Position numbers and translations under genes: made by a program. The notes below the pieces were generated by a model. It saw only the letters and a program-made list of their open reading frames with translations, was not told where the DNA came from and did not search any database. A DNA stretch of 64,000 nucleotides, from contig CAUJLY010000001.1 in assembly GCA_963281155.1 (NCBI GenBank), positions 6,634,001-6,698,000 of the forward strand. Direction: 5' to 3'. The stretch comes from Rhabditophanes sp. KR3021 (Eukaryota; Nematoda; Chromadorea; Rhabditida; Alloionematidae). This document shows, piece after piece, positions 36,061 through 53,877 of this stretch (the first letter of the stretch is position 1; every line of letters starts with the position of its first letter).

Positions 36061-37680
36061 ATCATTACTGTCCATATTTTTCCAATTTTGTATCTCGTGA
36101 TGACATAAAAAATAGTGAATAAATTGTTTTTTGTTAATGTTTATTTGTGTTGTACATTGTCAACTTGAATATTGCCATTGTTTGAGCATAAAAAAATTAA
36201 TTAGCAAATATGTAAATTAAAAATGACACATCAATGTATTGGATTTGTTACTGACTGCTATATTCTGCTAATTATCGTAATTATTACCTATTTGATTGCA
36301 TCAATATTTGCATATAATATGTATATCTCATTTCGCAGCATCAACACGCCATTGATTATGTTACATTTCAACAGCTAAATATTCATATTATTGAATCTGC
36401 TATTTGTATCGTATAACATTTAAACAACTTAATAACTGTAAGAAATTGTTAAAAAATGAACAAGCTAAATATAAACATATTTAAATACAAGGAAATAAGT
36501 GTGTATGGTTTATGATATTATTTAAAACATCATCAAACACTAAAATTAAAAATAAGTGAGAAAAGCGCATGCATGAGATAAACCTTTATTATTTATAGTA
36601 AATTAGAATCTAAATAAATATTATAACTATTTAGTTATCTCCTTTCTAACTGACTTCTTTTCTCAAAGGTCCCTTCATCCACTATTTGTTTCTTTACTTT
36701 CTAGCGGTTGGTTTTTAGAAAATCTGACTTCTCAGCCATTCTTTGTGAACTACGAAGGCTTGTCCCCGGAGTAATTTCCTCTTGAACCTTCTTACTATTA
36801 ATATCTGCACAAGACATTAATAATTTGGATAATTTAGTCTTTTGATCCACATAATTATTTCCTTTTTAAGTTTAATTTACTTCCGATTAAAAAAATGATC
36901 TCGTGAAATGATTCATTAAGTACCGTTGAACGTCTTTGTCAAATTTGAAGCAACAATGTTAAAAGTTTCTTCGTGATAAGACCCAACCCCCAATTAATTT
37001 TTAATTGGTTCAACCTTTGAAAGTACTAATTCGCGCGCATTTTGATAACAACTAATTCCGTATCTTTCTTTTCACGTAATATTATGTCGTGTATTAGACA
37101 AAAAAATCGACGTTTCAAGAATGATTCTGGCAGGTAATTGCAAATATTTTTCAGATTTGTTCCTTATCCCTTTAAATAAATGTAAGTTTATAATCAATTT
37201 AACTTTTAACTTTGATTTATAGTAATTTCAGTTATCCATTCTTGAGTACTCGGTAAAAAATGTGCAAAGTGCCCGTAAGATGTAAGGTCATAGGGTTGAT
37301 TTAAAAGTATTTATTGAACTCAAAGGATTAAAGTTTACAAAGGAAAAAACAAAATTCTTTCCATCTGAATCTGCACTGCTGTTTATTCCACTTAATATAA
37401 AGCAAAACACAAATAATAAGGATATCAGTTTTCACCTTGATGATCTTTTTTATTGATATTGAATGCTTTTTATACTATTATTTTAATTAGAACTACATAA
37501 TTAGTGATAAAGAATCAAAATTTAGAATTAACATTTCTTATTTTATATAGATATGTTTGGTCCAAGATCAATATGATAGTGAGAATAAGGGACTTATGTT
37601 GTGAGAAAAATTGTTCATTCTTATACATTTAAACTACCGATTAATAGTGATTAATTTTTATTAGTTACTCACACAATAAA
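36061..37680. other. Intergenic, 1.6 kb, with one orphan exon-like piece
   Basis: Mostly AT-rich. On the minus strand about 36705-36860 is open and reads NNYVDQKTKLSKLLMSC, SKKVQEEITPGTSLRSSQRM and EKSDFLKTNR before a stop. It looks like a terminal exon or relic of a basic protein. No upstream partner was found. Confidence 0.3.
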
Positions 37681-39188
37681 TTATTTTCTTTGGTTAAATC
37701 CAACTACGTATCCTGCTGAGTCATAAAGACCATTAATGCTTCTACAAATGACATATGAAGCGAAATTGGCACTTGTTTCAATTGAATGTATTCCGTATCC
37801 CTTGATTGGTAATATTAAATGACTATAAGTAGTGCTAAAATAGTTCATACTAGTGAAATTAGAACTGATTATGTGTTGTCCGTCTATTTTAATATTTGCG
37901 CTATTATCCGAATATAATTCCAAATAACAATTTCTTGCTAAGGTATAAAACTGACTTTTCCCCGTAATCCATTCCAGTGTACTTGGAATATAATGCATGA
38001 AATGGCCATAAGATGTAAGACTATCGTTTTTGCTTAGAAACGTCGAACCAAACCTAATCATTGGAGTTTGCCCATCGAAAGTTGAAGTCGCTATTTGTGA
38101 TTCATCAACTAATGAAATTGTACTTGAACCAATATTTGTAATAACTTCATTATTTCCGGTAATATTATCATTTTTGTTATAAACATCCATGGAAAATACT
38201 TCATTACAATTAGAATTTGGTGGTGAAATATAAACTCTAGTGGTAAAATCATTGGTAATAATTCTTTGATCTGATTTAATTAACGAACCATTACACTTCT
38301 TTGTAATTACAGGAGGAACCACAAAAGCGATATAATCATAAAAACAGCTTTTGCCGCACAGGTCCACTGCATTACTTGTTGAGGCCCACGGAGTAGCGAA
38401 ATTTAAGCAAAATTTATCTGAGCCCGTAATAACAATCGTTGAATTTTCATTTCCATCTTCTGTAGGAACTACTCCAATATAATGCTGATTTTGCCCAACT
38501 GAAGTGTCATATTCTATAGTTTTATTTGAAAAGAATCGTCCATTTACGTACCCAACTATGTTTATCGTAATAGAACCTCTAGTTTTAATGGGCAAGATTG
38601 TTATGTATCCTTTTGGAGCAACAAATGATGTTGGCATTCCAAAAATATACTTGTTTCCAGCTGTAGTAATGGAATTTACTAAGAATATATCGGACCATCT
38701 GCGAATAAAAGATTAGAATAATCATTAGGAGATATTAAATTACATACGCGTTAACGGGGTCATTGATTTTTGCAATTAATTTAATTTCTTGAGTGCATGA
38801 AACAAATATACGGAAGTCTTTTACAGCCAAATCGGTAAATTTAAAGTAGAATAGTTTTGTTAGTAAAAGTACTTCCTTTGGATCTATGGAAAACTACAAT
38901 ATAATTGTATTTTAGTTATTGCACCTCATTTACCTCATTCGTTTTGCCGTAAAAAGCAGTTTTTTGAAATGAAACTACTTTGTTGTCGGATGTTTGTATA
39001 TATTTAAAGGTGCATATTGTATCATTATAGGAAGGAATTACAATAGCTGTAGTTGTTAGAGCGTCATTATGGGTGTAGTCATAGTTATTAATAAATGAGA
39101 ACACAAAATCCCTCCCGTCAGAATCTGCAGCATTGAGGAAATTCCTTAGAACCAACACACTAATTAAAATAAGTAGATGTATCTGCAT
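37681..39188 (-). CDS. Secreted IgGFc-binding-domain protein
   Basis: Three exons (38934-39188, 38748-38893, 37681-38698), 472 residues. Signal peptide LLILISVLVLRNFLNA is followed by ADSDGRDFVFSFINNY, the typical opening of the IgGFc-binding N-terminal domain (SxGxxFVFxFxxN). Repeats of the VTI.GS/TxNA.SxL pattern follow (TIVITGSDKFCLNF, YDYIAFVVPPV, SFDGQTPMIRFGS). Several Asn glycosylation sites are visible. Such proteins are secreted and expanded in nematodes. Their function is largely unknown. No von Willebrand or cysteine-rich C-terminal modules are present. Good signal peptide and consistent phases. Confidence 0.78.
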
Positions 39189-39661
39189 ACTATTTTATTG
39201 GAAATGGATAACATTTAACATTTCAGGCAGTTTTATCAGTTTTAATTACGATAACCAAGACTAGATCTCAACTGAATATTGATAATGAACCGGAATTAAT
39301 GCTTAGCATTACTTATTTGAACACTTTTACCACTTAATATTATCAATTTTTAAAAAGTGTGCTTAAAATGTAACTAAAATGCATGATATGTGAGTATAAT
39401 TCAGTCGATCCTACGTGTATTTATGAATAATCAAATTTTATACAATGTTTAACTTTTTATTAAAGAGATCAATATATTTACAAGCAATTTAATGCAGCTT
39501 GATATTAAATTAAGATTATTAAAACAAATAAAAGAACACGATATGTATAAATGCTTTATGACATTTCTAATTAATAAATGAAGCTACATATCATAATGAT
39601 ATGTTATAGGTAAATAAAAATACTTAAAGTGAATCAGGGGTTAGTAATTAGATATCTTAGA
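39189..39661. other. Intergenic, 0.47 kb
   Basis: AT-rich region between two minus-strand genes. It should hold the promoter of the IgGFc-binding-like gene. No motif or repeat recognised. Confidence 0.45.
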
Positions 39662-41139
39662 TTATTTCTTCTTACGGATGGCGGCATTCACAGCATATTT
39701 TTCTCTGATTTCTAAGAGGTTTGTTCGTTCGTTGTTTAGAATTTTGGAAGCTGACTCAGTAGATCTTTCTTGGCGCTCGGCATGCTTTTCATGGACTTCA
39801 AGAGAAGTTGTTCTTTCGTTGTCTAGACGCTTAGATTCTGATACGGTGGAGCGCAATTGGCGATCACTCCCAACGACTTTGACTATTATTTTGGTTCGTT
39901 TTGAATCATGCCGAGCTTCCAAATTATCTGAGGTGTCCTGACTCGCTCGTTTTGTTAGTTGTCTGGTCCTTTTAACTTTAAGAGCTGGTTCGTCCTCAAC
40001 GATTGCTTCCAATCTGTTTAAAGTACCATCTTCTTTTACAACTTTGGCTTTTCTAGATGGTGGCTTCGTAGATTGACTCTCAGTATATACTACTCCCTTT
40101 ACATCATCAATCTAAAATAAGGCATTAGACTCAATTTGAAAGCAATTTTTTTACCTTAAACTTCTTTAGCATTTCATGGAGCCTATCAAAATCAGGAAGA
40201 TCCGAATACCCCATAGATGTACTCATTTCAAAGAGTTGCCCGACGAATTTTGCTGCATCACTGCCAATTAGAGCACTTAGCTTTTTAGCACTGCCCATCA
40301 ACTCCCTCTTTTGTTTTTCTACAGTTGCCGGAACCTTTTCATCTTTCTTCCATGGCAATTCTCCAACAATCCATTCAATAATATTAAAGGCAAGTATTTG
40401 CAGATCACTACGGAAAACACCTTCTCTGCCTTCATGAGCATCAATACTAGTGTAAGCACAAGTGCCATTATGTTTAGCAGCATTCACAACGACGTCTTTG
40501 AATACCCTATGCCAATGAGCGATCCCGAAATCTACCAACACAACTTTCTCGCAACACCCTTTCTTGACCAACATTATATTTCCTGCTTTGATATCACCAT
40601 GGGACAACAGATTACTATGAATGTAATGAAGAGCGTCTACCAAACATGTAACTACACTTTTGATCTCCCCAACGGACAATCGCTTGTCCTTTCTGGTTTC
40701 AATCAAGTTAAGGAGACTTTCTGGATAATAAGGCATTACAAGAAATCTTATCCAATCCACTTCGTTTTCCCCTGGCTTTTCCATACCAAACGATACCAAT
40801 TCCGGAAGACCCAAGAATTCTAAAATAACTATTAACATCAAAGCAGCTGTGCAACTTACTTTTTCCCGCAAACTTTTGCAACTTATCTTTAGTCAAGAAG
40901 CGGGTAAAATAATTCTGCTCAGTAAAAAGACCCGAACTACCTTTCAACTCCATCTTGAGGCACACGTCAATTTTTTTAACTTTCATCCTTCCTTTGTAAA
41001 TTCTGCCAAATCCACCATTTATCAGATACTTGGTGATAGTTAACTCATCTTTAGCTATAAGTGTGCAATTGATAACAGTTCCGGCACTAAGGATAGGTGC
41101 GAGGTTGGCTTCTCCCCCTTGCTTCTTTTTTGGTGGCAT
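39662..41139 (-). CDS. VRK-like (CK1 group) protein kinase
   Basis: Three exons (40860-41139, 40155-40819, 39662-40111), 464 residues. Kinase core: Gly loop INGGFGRIYKG, catalytic loop HGDIKAGNIML and metal-binding VDFGIAHWH. The segment GTCAYTSIDAHEG with RSDLQILAFNIIEWI and GELPW is the VRK signature (compare GTIEFTSIDAHNG, RGDLEILGYCMIQW). The C-terminal 150 residues are Lys/Arg/Glu-rich and helical, probably nuclear. VRK1 phosphorylates BAF and histone H3 in mitosis. The window protein is somewhat divergent, so it could be a nematode-specific paralogue. All three key catalytic elements (Lys in CLKME, Asp in HGD, DFG) are intact. Confidence 0.82.
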
Positions 41140-41734
41140 AGTGGTTATTTGGGCCCGTAAGTGTACACAAAATAAATATAGATTGTGATGACTGTAAAAT
41201 ACTTTTTAAATTGTCAAAATGCTTTTGCTGCTTACTCCAATTTTGTCGTTGCGAGAGAAAATGGCATGAAAGGGCTGATTTTGCTCAAAAAATATAATGA
41301 CTTTTTACAAAGCTGTACCTTACTATAAATTATCGATTAAAGGTATATTTGCATTGGTTAATATATTACATGTTTAAATCGGACTCAAATTAGGCAAAAT
41401 GATAACCAAGTATCTTGAAAGACTCCTTTTTTCAAAGTGATGCGGGAGTATAATCTTTTTATCAATAAAATCTTTTTTGTTTGGCAATTTTAACTTTTTT
41501 GTAATTTGCTTTGAATAGCAAAATATATAAAATGCGTTAAAATACTATTTTACTATTTTGTTTCTTATTCTCACAATATAACATTCTTTATGAAGCTTCA
41601 TTTAGGAGAGACCTTTTTCCAAAACATCTCGTGTTAAAACAAGCAAGGATTACTGGGAACGTCGCAATATCATTATTTGAATGCTTAACCATAAAATATG
41701 ATGGAATTAATTAGTATTTGTTTTTAGATTTAAG
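41140..41734. promoter_or_regulatory. Divergent intergenic region VRK-like / CHD
   Basis: The two genes point outward, so both promoters should lie in these 595 nt. A TTTTTAG acceptor ends about 8 nt before the CHD ATG, consistent with trans-splicing of the CHD transcript. Confidence 0.45.
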
Positions 41735-47033
<5,299 letters not shown>

Positions 47034-47335
47034 CCAAACAAAGACGCAAATAAAGGAAGATTTAAATATTTTTATAAATATTATTTTGATTTTATTGTAA
47101 AGAGAAGTAATCTCTAATTTTGATTTTCTTATTAATTATAAATCATTTTTTATCGCTTTTATCTTTACTTTATTGTTTGGGATGTCTGAAGTGTACGTAT
47201 AACTCCAAATATTTTAACTAGTTAATCTAATAAAACTTCAATTGTCTTTAACCGCAAATATAAACACATCCTATAACCTATTTAAACGCTGAAACTCCAT
47301 TTTTAGTTTTATTGGCACCAAAATATTAAATAATC
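47034..47335. other. Intergenic, 0.3 kb
   Basis: 3' region of the CHD gene and upstream region of a small unknown gene. No features recognised. Confidence 0.45.
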
Positions 47336-47756
47336 ATGGATACTAATGAAACTATTAATAACATCGACGAATATTACTTTGACGAAGACGAAACTCCCAG
47401 ACGAACTGAAGCAGAGCCTTATTATATGAAGATCACCGGTTTAAACAATGGTTGCACATGTATCGACTTAATGATTTTTGGTAATACCATTGGGAATCCT
47501 ATCATCGTAGATTTGGCCTCAGATGGTGGAACTGGAGTTTATTTGTTCTCGGATGAAGTTTCGTACCGTAATTTTAAGCATCGAATCAATAATACTCATG
47601 CCATTCCTCTTCAAAATGTAAGGTTTTGTTTATTTATTATTTTATTACTTTTTACAGGGATTAGAAACTACGTTTACCATTGAAGGAGATAAAAGAATGG
47701 AGATTCAATTTGGTATGAATATGGAACAGTTATCTAATATGATGGGATCTATTTAA
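47336..47756 (+). CDS. Hypothetical acidic protein
   Basis: Two exons (47336-47617, 47658-47756) with a 40-nt GTAAGG...TTACAG intron, 126 residues. The N terminus is acidic (NIDEYYFDEDETPRR). The middle is beta-rich and hydrophobic (GCTCIDLMIFGNTIG, PIIVDLASDGGTGVYL). The second exon continues GLETTFTIEGDKRMEI. No signal peptide or membrane helix is seen. Family not recognised. A good donor and acceptor and an AAATAAAT signal after the stop support a real gene. Confidence 0.6.
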
Positions 47757-48319
47757 AATGCTGTATTTTATACATTTTTGTATGCATTATTTTTTTTAAA
47801 TAAATTTGTTAATTGGATCTTCCTTATTTGATAGTCAAATATTTGCCATGAAGGCATTATATTGTAAACCGCGTTCAAATGTATTGCATATGTTCCTAGA
47901 TTAGATTTGAATATGACAAATTTTTGATCAAATTGAAAGGAATATAAAGAGTAACAATTTGTTGCATATCATGTTGATTCCACATCGCTATTATTGTTAC
48001 CGCATAACTACTGACATCCATCCAAGTAAGTTTACTCGCCTTTAAGTTAACTCTTATCTTATTTTTCAGATCCATGCTCAAAATCCAATCAACAATGTTA
48101 GATTTAATTACCGCCCCCTGGATAGAGTGAATAAGCGATGTTTTTTTAAAGCAAAAGATATTAAAGAAATTAACAAACTTGATTAAAATTTATTATCTAT
48201 ATTAAGGAATTAGTCGCATATAGGCAGAATTTTAATATTAAAGAAGCAAATTAACACTGTATATAAATGAAACGTCTTTTAACACACGTTACTTACTATT
48301 CTTCCTGTCTATCGCTTTT
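47757..48319. other. Intergenic, 0.56 kb
   Basis: AT-rich. A short minus frame (47896-48081) has no supporting features. Nothing else recognised. Confidence 0.4.
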
Positions 48320-48589
48320 ATGAGTGGAAAACCGTCCAATAAAGCGAAAAGTGTCTTCCTCAAAGTCCCTTCTGCTGTCTCTAAATCTGTCTATGAAAAA
48401 GTCGATCCGCTGTTCAAGAAAACTACCTTGAAAAGTACATGCCAGACGATTTCAAAATGTGTGTCTAAACAGTCAAAGCATGTTGATCTTACTTATATGA
48501 TGATGCTAAAAAAGACCTTTGATGGCATTGAAATTTGCAAAGCACACACCTCCCAAATAAAATATGGATCTGAAGACGTAACAATCTAA
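48320..48589 (+). CDS. Hypothetical small basic protein
   Basis: Single 89-residue frame, ATG start MSGKPSNKAKSVFLKVP, Lys- and Ser-rich with three Cys (STCQTISKCVSK, EICKAH). No signal peptide. Not recognised. Support is limited to codon-like composition, a clear ATG and a following AT-rich 3' region, so it may be spurious. Confidence 0.4.
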   Translation: MSGKPSNKAKSVFLKVPSAVSKSVYEKVDPLFKKTTLKSTCQTISKCVSKQSKHVDLTYMMMLKKTFDGIEICKAHTSQIKYGSEDVTI

Positions 48590-49031
48590 AGCACAGTTTG
48601 TATTACTACTTTAACATTCATCTAATAATACTTTATATTTTAGATTGTTCTTTGTGAATTTTATTCTTTTATGATGTTTGAGTGATATAGATATTACGTT
48701 CATTTTGATATCCATAGTATTTGCGAATTATTCTTTTTACGTCCTTTTAAATATTCATCTTGTTATATTATTTCATATAAGTATGCAATTATAAACAATC
48801 TATCTGTTAAATTTTTATGAGTCACAGAAAATACAATAACTTTATTTCTTAATCACTCATTCAACATATATGGACATAAATTTATAGCATTCAAAAAGAC
48901 AATTTATTTGTGGATTCTTATTTAAATATTTTGGGCTTTCAAATTATTAATAGTTTTATGGAAATTAGAATATGTAGATTTCCTATTCCGCTATTTGTGA
49001 AGTTTACAATAGCTGTTTTAGGAATACAATA
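48590..49031. other. Convergent intergenic, 0.44 kb
   Basis: 3' region of the small basic gene (plus) and of flp-24 (minus). AT-rich, no further features. Confidence 0.4.
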
Positions 49032-49378
49032 TTAATATGTAATTTCATCAACACCGGATCGTTTCCCGAACCGAATCATCATATCAGCTGCGGATGGAGC
49101 TCTCTTGGCATAAAATTGGTTTTCTTTATACTAAAAACAAATAAATATTTACTCATTTATAAACTAAAACAAAGGTTATCCAAATAATCATAAATATTTT
49201 AATTACAACTTACTGGAGAAAGCATTGGCATTCGAGGAACATAGTAAAATCCAAATTCGTTTTCACCAATATCTTTAGAATTAAAAGAATTTGAATGTGG
49301 TGTAATAGCTGCGGCAGAAGTCAAAGCTACCAAGGAACAAGCAACAATGGCAAAGATTAAAAATACTTTTGAAGTCAT
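49032..49378 (-). CDS. flp-24: FMRFamide-like neuropeptide precursor, FLP-24-like
   Basis: Two exons (49214-49378, 49032-49130) joined by an 83-nt intron give 87 residues. Signal peptide SKVFLIFAIVACSLVALTSA comes first, then a short spacer. The second exon carries a dibasic site AKR, one peptide APSAADMMIRF, then the amidation and cleavage signal GKR. C. elegans FLP-24 is VPSAGDMMVRFamide, also a single-peptide precursor, so the match is specific. Role: amidated neuropeptide released from neurons, acting on GPCRs. The remainder is SGVDEITY and stop. The only differences in the mature peptide are V1A, G5A and V9I. Confidence 0.9.
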
Positions 49379-51308
49379 GATTTACTAAGTTTCCTGTAAT
49401 AAGTAAATGTAAGTTGAAATGTTTAAACAAGCGGAATACTGGGTGAAAACTTTTTACGAATGCTAAAGTTATAACGCTAAGGCATGTTATATAGTCTCAA
49501 GTCCAGCCTCCTATAATTTATACCTTTGTACCTATAAAACAAATCATGTCTAAAATGACGTCCGGATAAGTATATAGGCGGTCGAGCTATAAATAATAAT
49601 TTTTACGAGTTGTACCAATAACTTATATTAGACCTTTGAATGATTATACAAATTAACATAAACAATGCCTCAAAATAAACATAATTCAATCCTTAATGAG
49701 TTAAGTTTAGATTAAATGCCAAAAGTTGCCACATTTTTTGTTTGTTTAATGAAGACCTTTGCGTAGGTTTTAATTCTATTAAACGGAGTGCTTGATAAAG
49801 CGGATTGCATTAATATTCTCAAATAAACTTATAAATTCCTGTCAACGGCTTAATCTGTTTCCAAATAAGGATAAATTATGCAAGGATAATTAACAAAATA
49901 TATGCACCAACAGTTCATTTTTATAACATCATAATAGCAAATGAATGAAAGCAAATATAAAGTTAATTTTAAACCTATTTGTTGCTACGCTACGCCAATT
50001 TAAAAGCCATTATAGGCTAATTCCATTATTTATTAGATGTTAAAAAAGCTTTATAAGTTGGCTACTTTCAGAGTGCACACTCAAGAGATCATAATAACAA
50101 TATAGTATGTTTCGTATTGAAAGTTATGTTAATGGGATACCAATAAGCAAGGTGGATTTAATATACGATGATGTGATAACAATGGAGATTTCAAAAATGA
50201 AAATACATTTTAGTCACAAATATTGGATGGAATGAATAGATAGATGATACCGTATTCTTAACCAAGAAGATGTTATTTTTAAAAACAAAAATCTTCTACT
50301 TTGATTAAAATACATTCTATTGTTGATTGAATTCAAAAAGAAAAAACTTCATCATTTTCGACAACATAAATTGCCTTATTCTTGCGACAAACAAATTTAA
50401 AGATCATATAATAAATACTTAATATTCATCTCATTAAAATATATGAATAACTGAGTGTTGACTTTAGATGCACGTACTAAACTACACACTTTCAATTAAG
50501 CAATCTATTTGAAATTATTCCATGATGTCATTGACGTAGTTTTTTAAAATAATATTTACTCAACCCCAGACATATGAAATTTCGGACTCCAGTCTGATTT
50601 AATGAATTCAAGGAACGTGTTTATATCTAAAAATACTTGCTAGTCTATTATATCTTGCAAGATTTAAAAATATCACATCAATTATATTTATCACAAAAGA
50701 AGGTACACATTTTCAGAATCTCAATAATCACCCCCTCCTTTTTCCTTTATAAACTCATTTTTTCTGAGAATGTACATGCCAATGTGGACAGAAAACACGT
50801 CTTTTGTTATATGATTTCATTTGTCATTTTGCTTTACATGTATTATGCAGACATATTTTAGTTATGCACAACTTTTTTGTAATAATATTGTAATTGAGGG
50901 TATTGCTGATGTGCATAATGCATCCGAATATCCAATCAGGCATATTTCCACACATACTTAACAATTATTGCAAATATCATAATATATTTTTTAAATTGAT
51001 ATAAAGATAGTTTGTACCATTCAAAAGTTGAATTGTCGTGATAAGATCACATTTTGAAAGTGAATATGTTTGGTTATTTATAACTTCATAAATCCTTTAC
51101 TTATTTCTTTATTTGAGTGAAAGGATGTAAATTAAATTAGGTTACACAAACACCAGAGATTAAAGCTTATTATTTGCCTTTTATTAAATTTAATACTTCA
51201 CGTGTGTTACCGAAATAAAATACTTTTAACAAGCTAACTAAAGAATTTTTTATTACCACGCGATTTGGTCTATTTACTAACTTTTACTTTCTTTAGAAAT
51301 ATCCACAA
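49379..51308. other. Intergenic, 1.9 kb, no gene seen
   Basis: Divergent upstream region of flp-24 and the pseudouridine synthase gene. AT-rich with stops in all frames. A CTTTAG acceptor ends about 10 nt before the ATG at 51309. The short plus frame 50637-50861 has no support. Confidence 0.45.
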
Positions 51309-52789
51309 ATGAAGGGTAAAGAATACGTTGATGATGTATTTGGCATCAAATACGATGCGGAAGAAAAAGAATCTCCATCTGATACTTTTTACAAAGAACT
51401 TGGGCAACAAAGTCTAAACACTAGTAAGGACGACTTTTTTACCGAACAGATAATACTGAAAGCGGGAGGTAATAAGGAAGACATTCGCCACGATGTAATG
51501 GAAGATGACAAAACAGACTTCTTTACCGAACAAATATTGAAAAATCGGTGTAGTGATGAAAACGGGCACACAATTCCTGACAAACCAAATGATTTTATTA
51601 AGAATGATACTGATAAAGATTTTTCTAATAGAAGAGAGCATCATATTAAAAAGGAATATCGGAATAATAGAAACTCAGACAATGAATATCATGCAGACAA
51701 ACGCTTTTTAAAAAGTAACAAATTTGCCAATGGCAAGTCATCTAGAAAGGAGTTCACAAAAAAAGAAACCCAATCAACTGATAAACAAGATTACGACTTT
51801 TTCGCAACCAAAAAGACCATTAATCGAAAAGATGAGGGAAATTTAAAAGTCATTAGTGAGCCTATTTTCGCCGAAGGTGATTATGGAATTGAAGTTATTC
51901 GGGGAATGATTGATACCGTTTGGAAATGTGAATCCAAAGAAAAGTTAGCTGATATAATGGGCAAAAGAGTTATCTATGAGGATGGTATGTAGTTAAGTTT
52001 GTATTGATATATTAATTGTTATTTTAGATAGCTTGATAGCTTTTGACAAGCCATACTTTTTAGCTTACAGTGGAACACCGAGAGAAGGCAATATGAATAT
52101 GGATTCTTGTTTGCAGGAATTAAAGACAAAGTTGTGGCCAGATATTGATAGATTGCATTTGGTTAAGTCCCTAGATAAACAATATTCTGGAGTAATTCTA
52201 TTTGCCAAATCTGATTCAGAGAAGCTAAGATATCAGGAAATGGGAAAGGAAGGTTCACTCCTGAACAAATACTATACTCTAGTTAGAGGCATTCCGGATG
52301 AAGGACAAGCAACCATTAAATTCCCTCTAGTCAAGATAGTAAGAGACAAAAGGAGATATACTAGTGAAACCATTTTGCCAGGAAAAATCTAAAAAACACT
52401 CAAAGGTTCAAGTATTCCATGCTGAAAGTGATTACCGTGTAATTGAAACAAACAAACGAGCCAACATGTGTTTTATGGAAGTAAACATCAAAAATGATTT
52501 TACCCATCAAATAAGGTCTCATCTTTCTTACGGACTAAATTGTCCTTTAATTGGTGATTACAAATACAATCCATTGAACACAGGAGGAGTCCTTAATCCA
52601 CCTAAATTCACTAATGATGGTTTGAATCTTTTGGATATTGGGAATAGACATTCTTACAAGAAAGTTCCAATGCTTTGTCATCTTGGAAAGATGAGTTTCG
52701 AAAATCAAGGAAAAGGTTTTGTCATTGAAGCTCCAATGCCAGCCCATATGAAATATGTTCTAAAGAAATTGAAGTTGCTCAAGCGTTAG
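51309..52789 (+). CDS. RluA-family pseudouridine synthase, RPUSD4-like, with one frame break
   Basis: Two exons (51309-51984, 52028-52789); 478 residues when one extra A at 52383-52387 is ignored. The N-terminal 200 residues are polar and contain two copies of a DFFTEQIILK / DFFTEQILKN motif. The C-terminal part is RluA-like: IAFDKPYFLAYSG, the catalytic aspartate in SLDKQYSG (usual RLDKxTSG), YYTLVRGIP, and THQIRSHLSYGLNCPLIGD. Role from family: mitochondrial rRNA/mRNA pseudouridylation (RPUSD3/4). The Arg before the catalytic Leu-Asp is Ser here. The break lies in a run of A and the frame is intact on both sides. Confidence 0.8.
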
Positions 52790-53390
52790 ATATTTGTGTT
52801 ATTAGAAATGTTTAATTTATACTTGTTATTTTGCCTATCAAATTAGAGGATAGCTAAAAGTCGTAGATTGAGGAGATTGTAGGAGATAACTTACATTATT
52901 ATGAATACACTACTTTGTTATAAACACATCATAATAAAATTTAAATACCATGAAAAGATAGCACGTATAAATTCATTTATTGCAAAGAATATTTAATCTC
53001 TTCAAATTAGCGTACTTTAAAACTGTGAAGTGCTACCATGTCTAAATAGTGATTTGTAAGGTTGCATAACGCAAACAAGCGTAAACAGATATTAATAAAA
53101 ACATCGTTACAAAAGCAAATATGTAAGATGCCAAAGAAAAAATACACCAGAGACAGATACATACATGAAATGAACACTGTTATATAATAGATAACTTACA
53201 TAAGAGATAAGATATATTACTTTACTAAATATAATTAATACTCAAGGCTAATTTTGCACAATAAATGTTGTAGATAATCAATCACCTTTAACTGTTAAAA
53301 TGCAAATTTGCCAATTTAAGGTTAGAATAATGAGTTAACATTTACTAATCACCAATAAATTATTATAAAAATGAATTTTAATAGCGATTT
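52790..53390. other. Intergenic, 0.6 kb
   Basis: 3' region of the pseudouridine synthase gene. AT-rich, nothing recognised. Confidence 0.4.
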
Positions 53391-53690
53391 GGAGGTTGTG
53401 GATTGAAGCTGCTTTGTTGTTGTGGATAATTCATCTTTTTTGGTCGGTACTGGACTGTGATGGTCCGTTACTAACCACTACACTCACCTTTGATGTATCA
53501 GGAAGAGTTGTATCTTTTTCAGGAAACAGTACCAATATGAATGACCTAATGAAAGAAATTAGAAGTTGAAATTAATAAACATGCAGATACCAAGACACAT
53601 AAGGCAAAGTAATATGTTTATACCAATATGAAAGTTTTGATCTGGACGTTTAACCAGCATAATGGCACATGGCTAAAATATAACTAGAAA
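53389..53690 (-). CDS. Possible small membrane protein exons (tentative)
   Basis: On the minus strand a 3' exon reads YRPKKMNYPQQQSSFNPQPP then NRY and stop. It joins in phase to an upstream exon SFILVLFPEKDTTLPDTSK through a GTGAGT...CCAG intron. Further upstream are MLVKRPDQNFHI-like and INILLCLMCLG-like open pieces, but no phase-consistent first exon was found. The ending is proline/glutamine-rich. Hypothetical, weakly supported. Confidence 0.3.
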
Positions 53691-53877
53691 AACTTAAAGT
53701 AAAATTTAAATTATCTGTACTTTAGTCAAATTTCAGTTTTAACTATAACATTATACATTCTTTGCACATTCAAATTTATCATTTTAATTTATTAAATTAA
53801 AAATACATGTTGAGTCAATAATAGACAAAATTACAATTTTTAAACAAACACTAATTTACAAATTTTATTCTACAATT

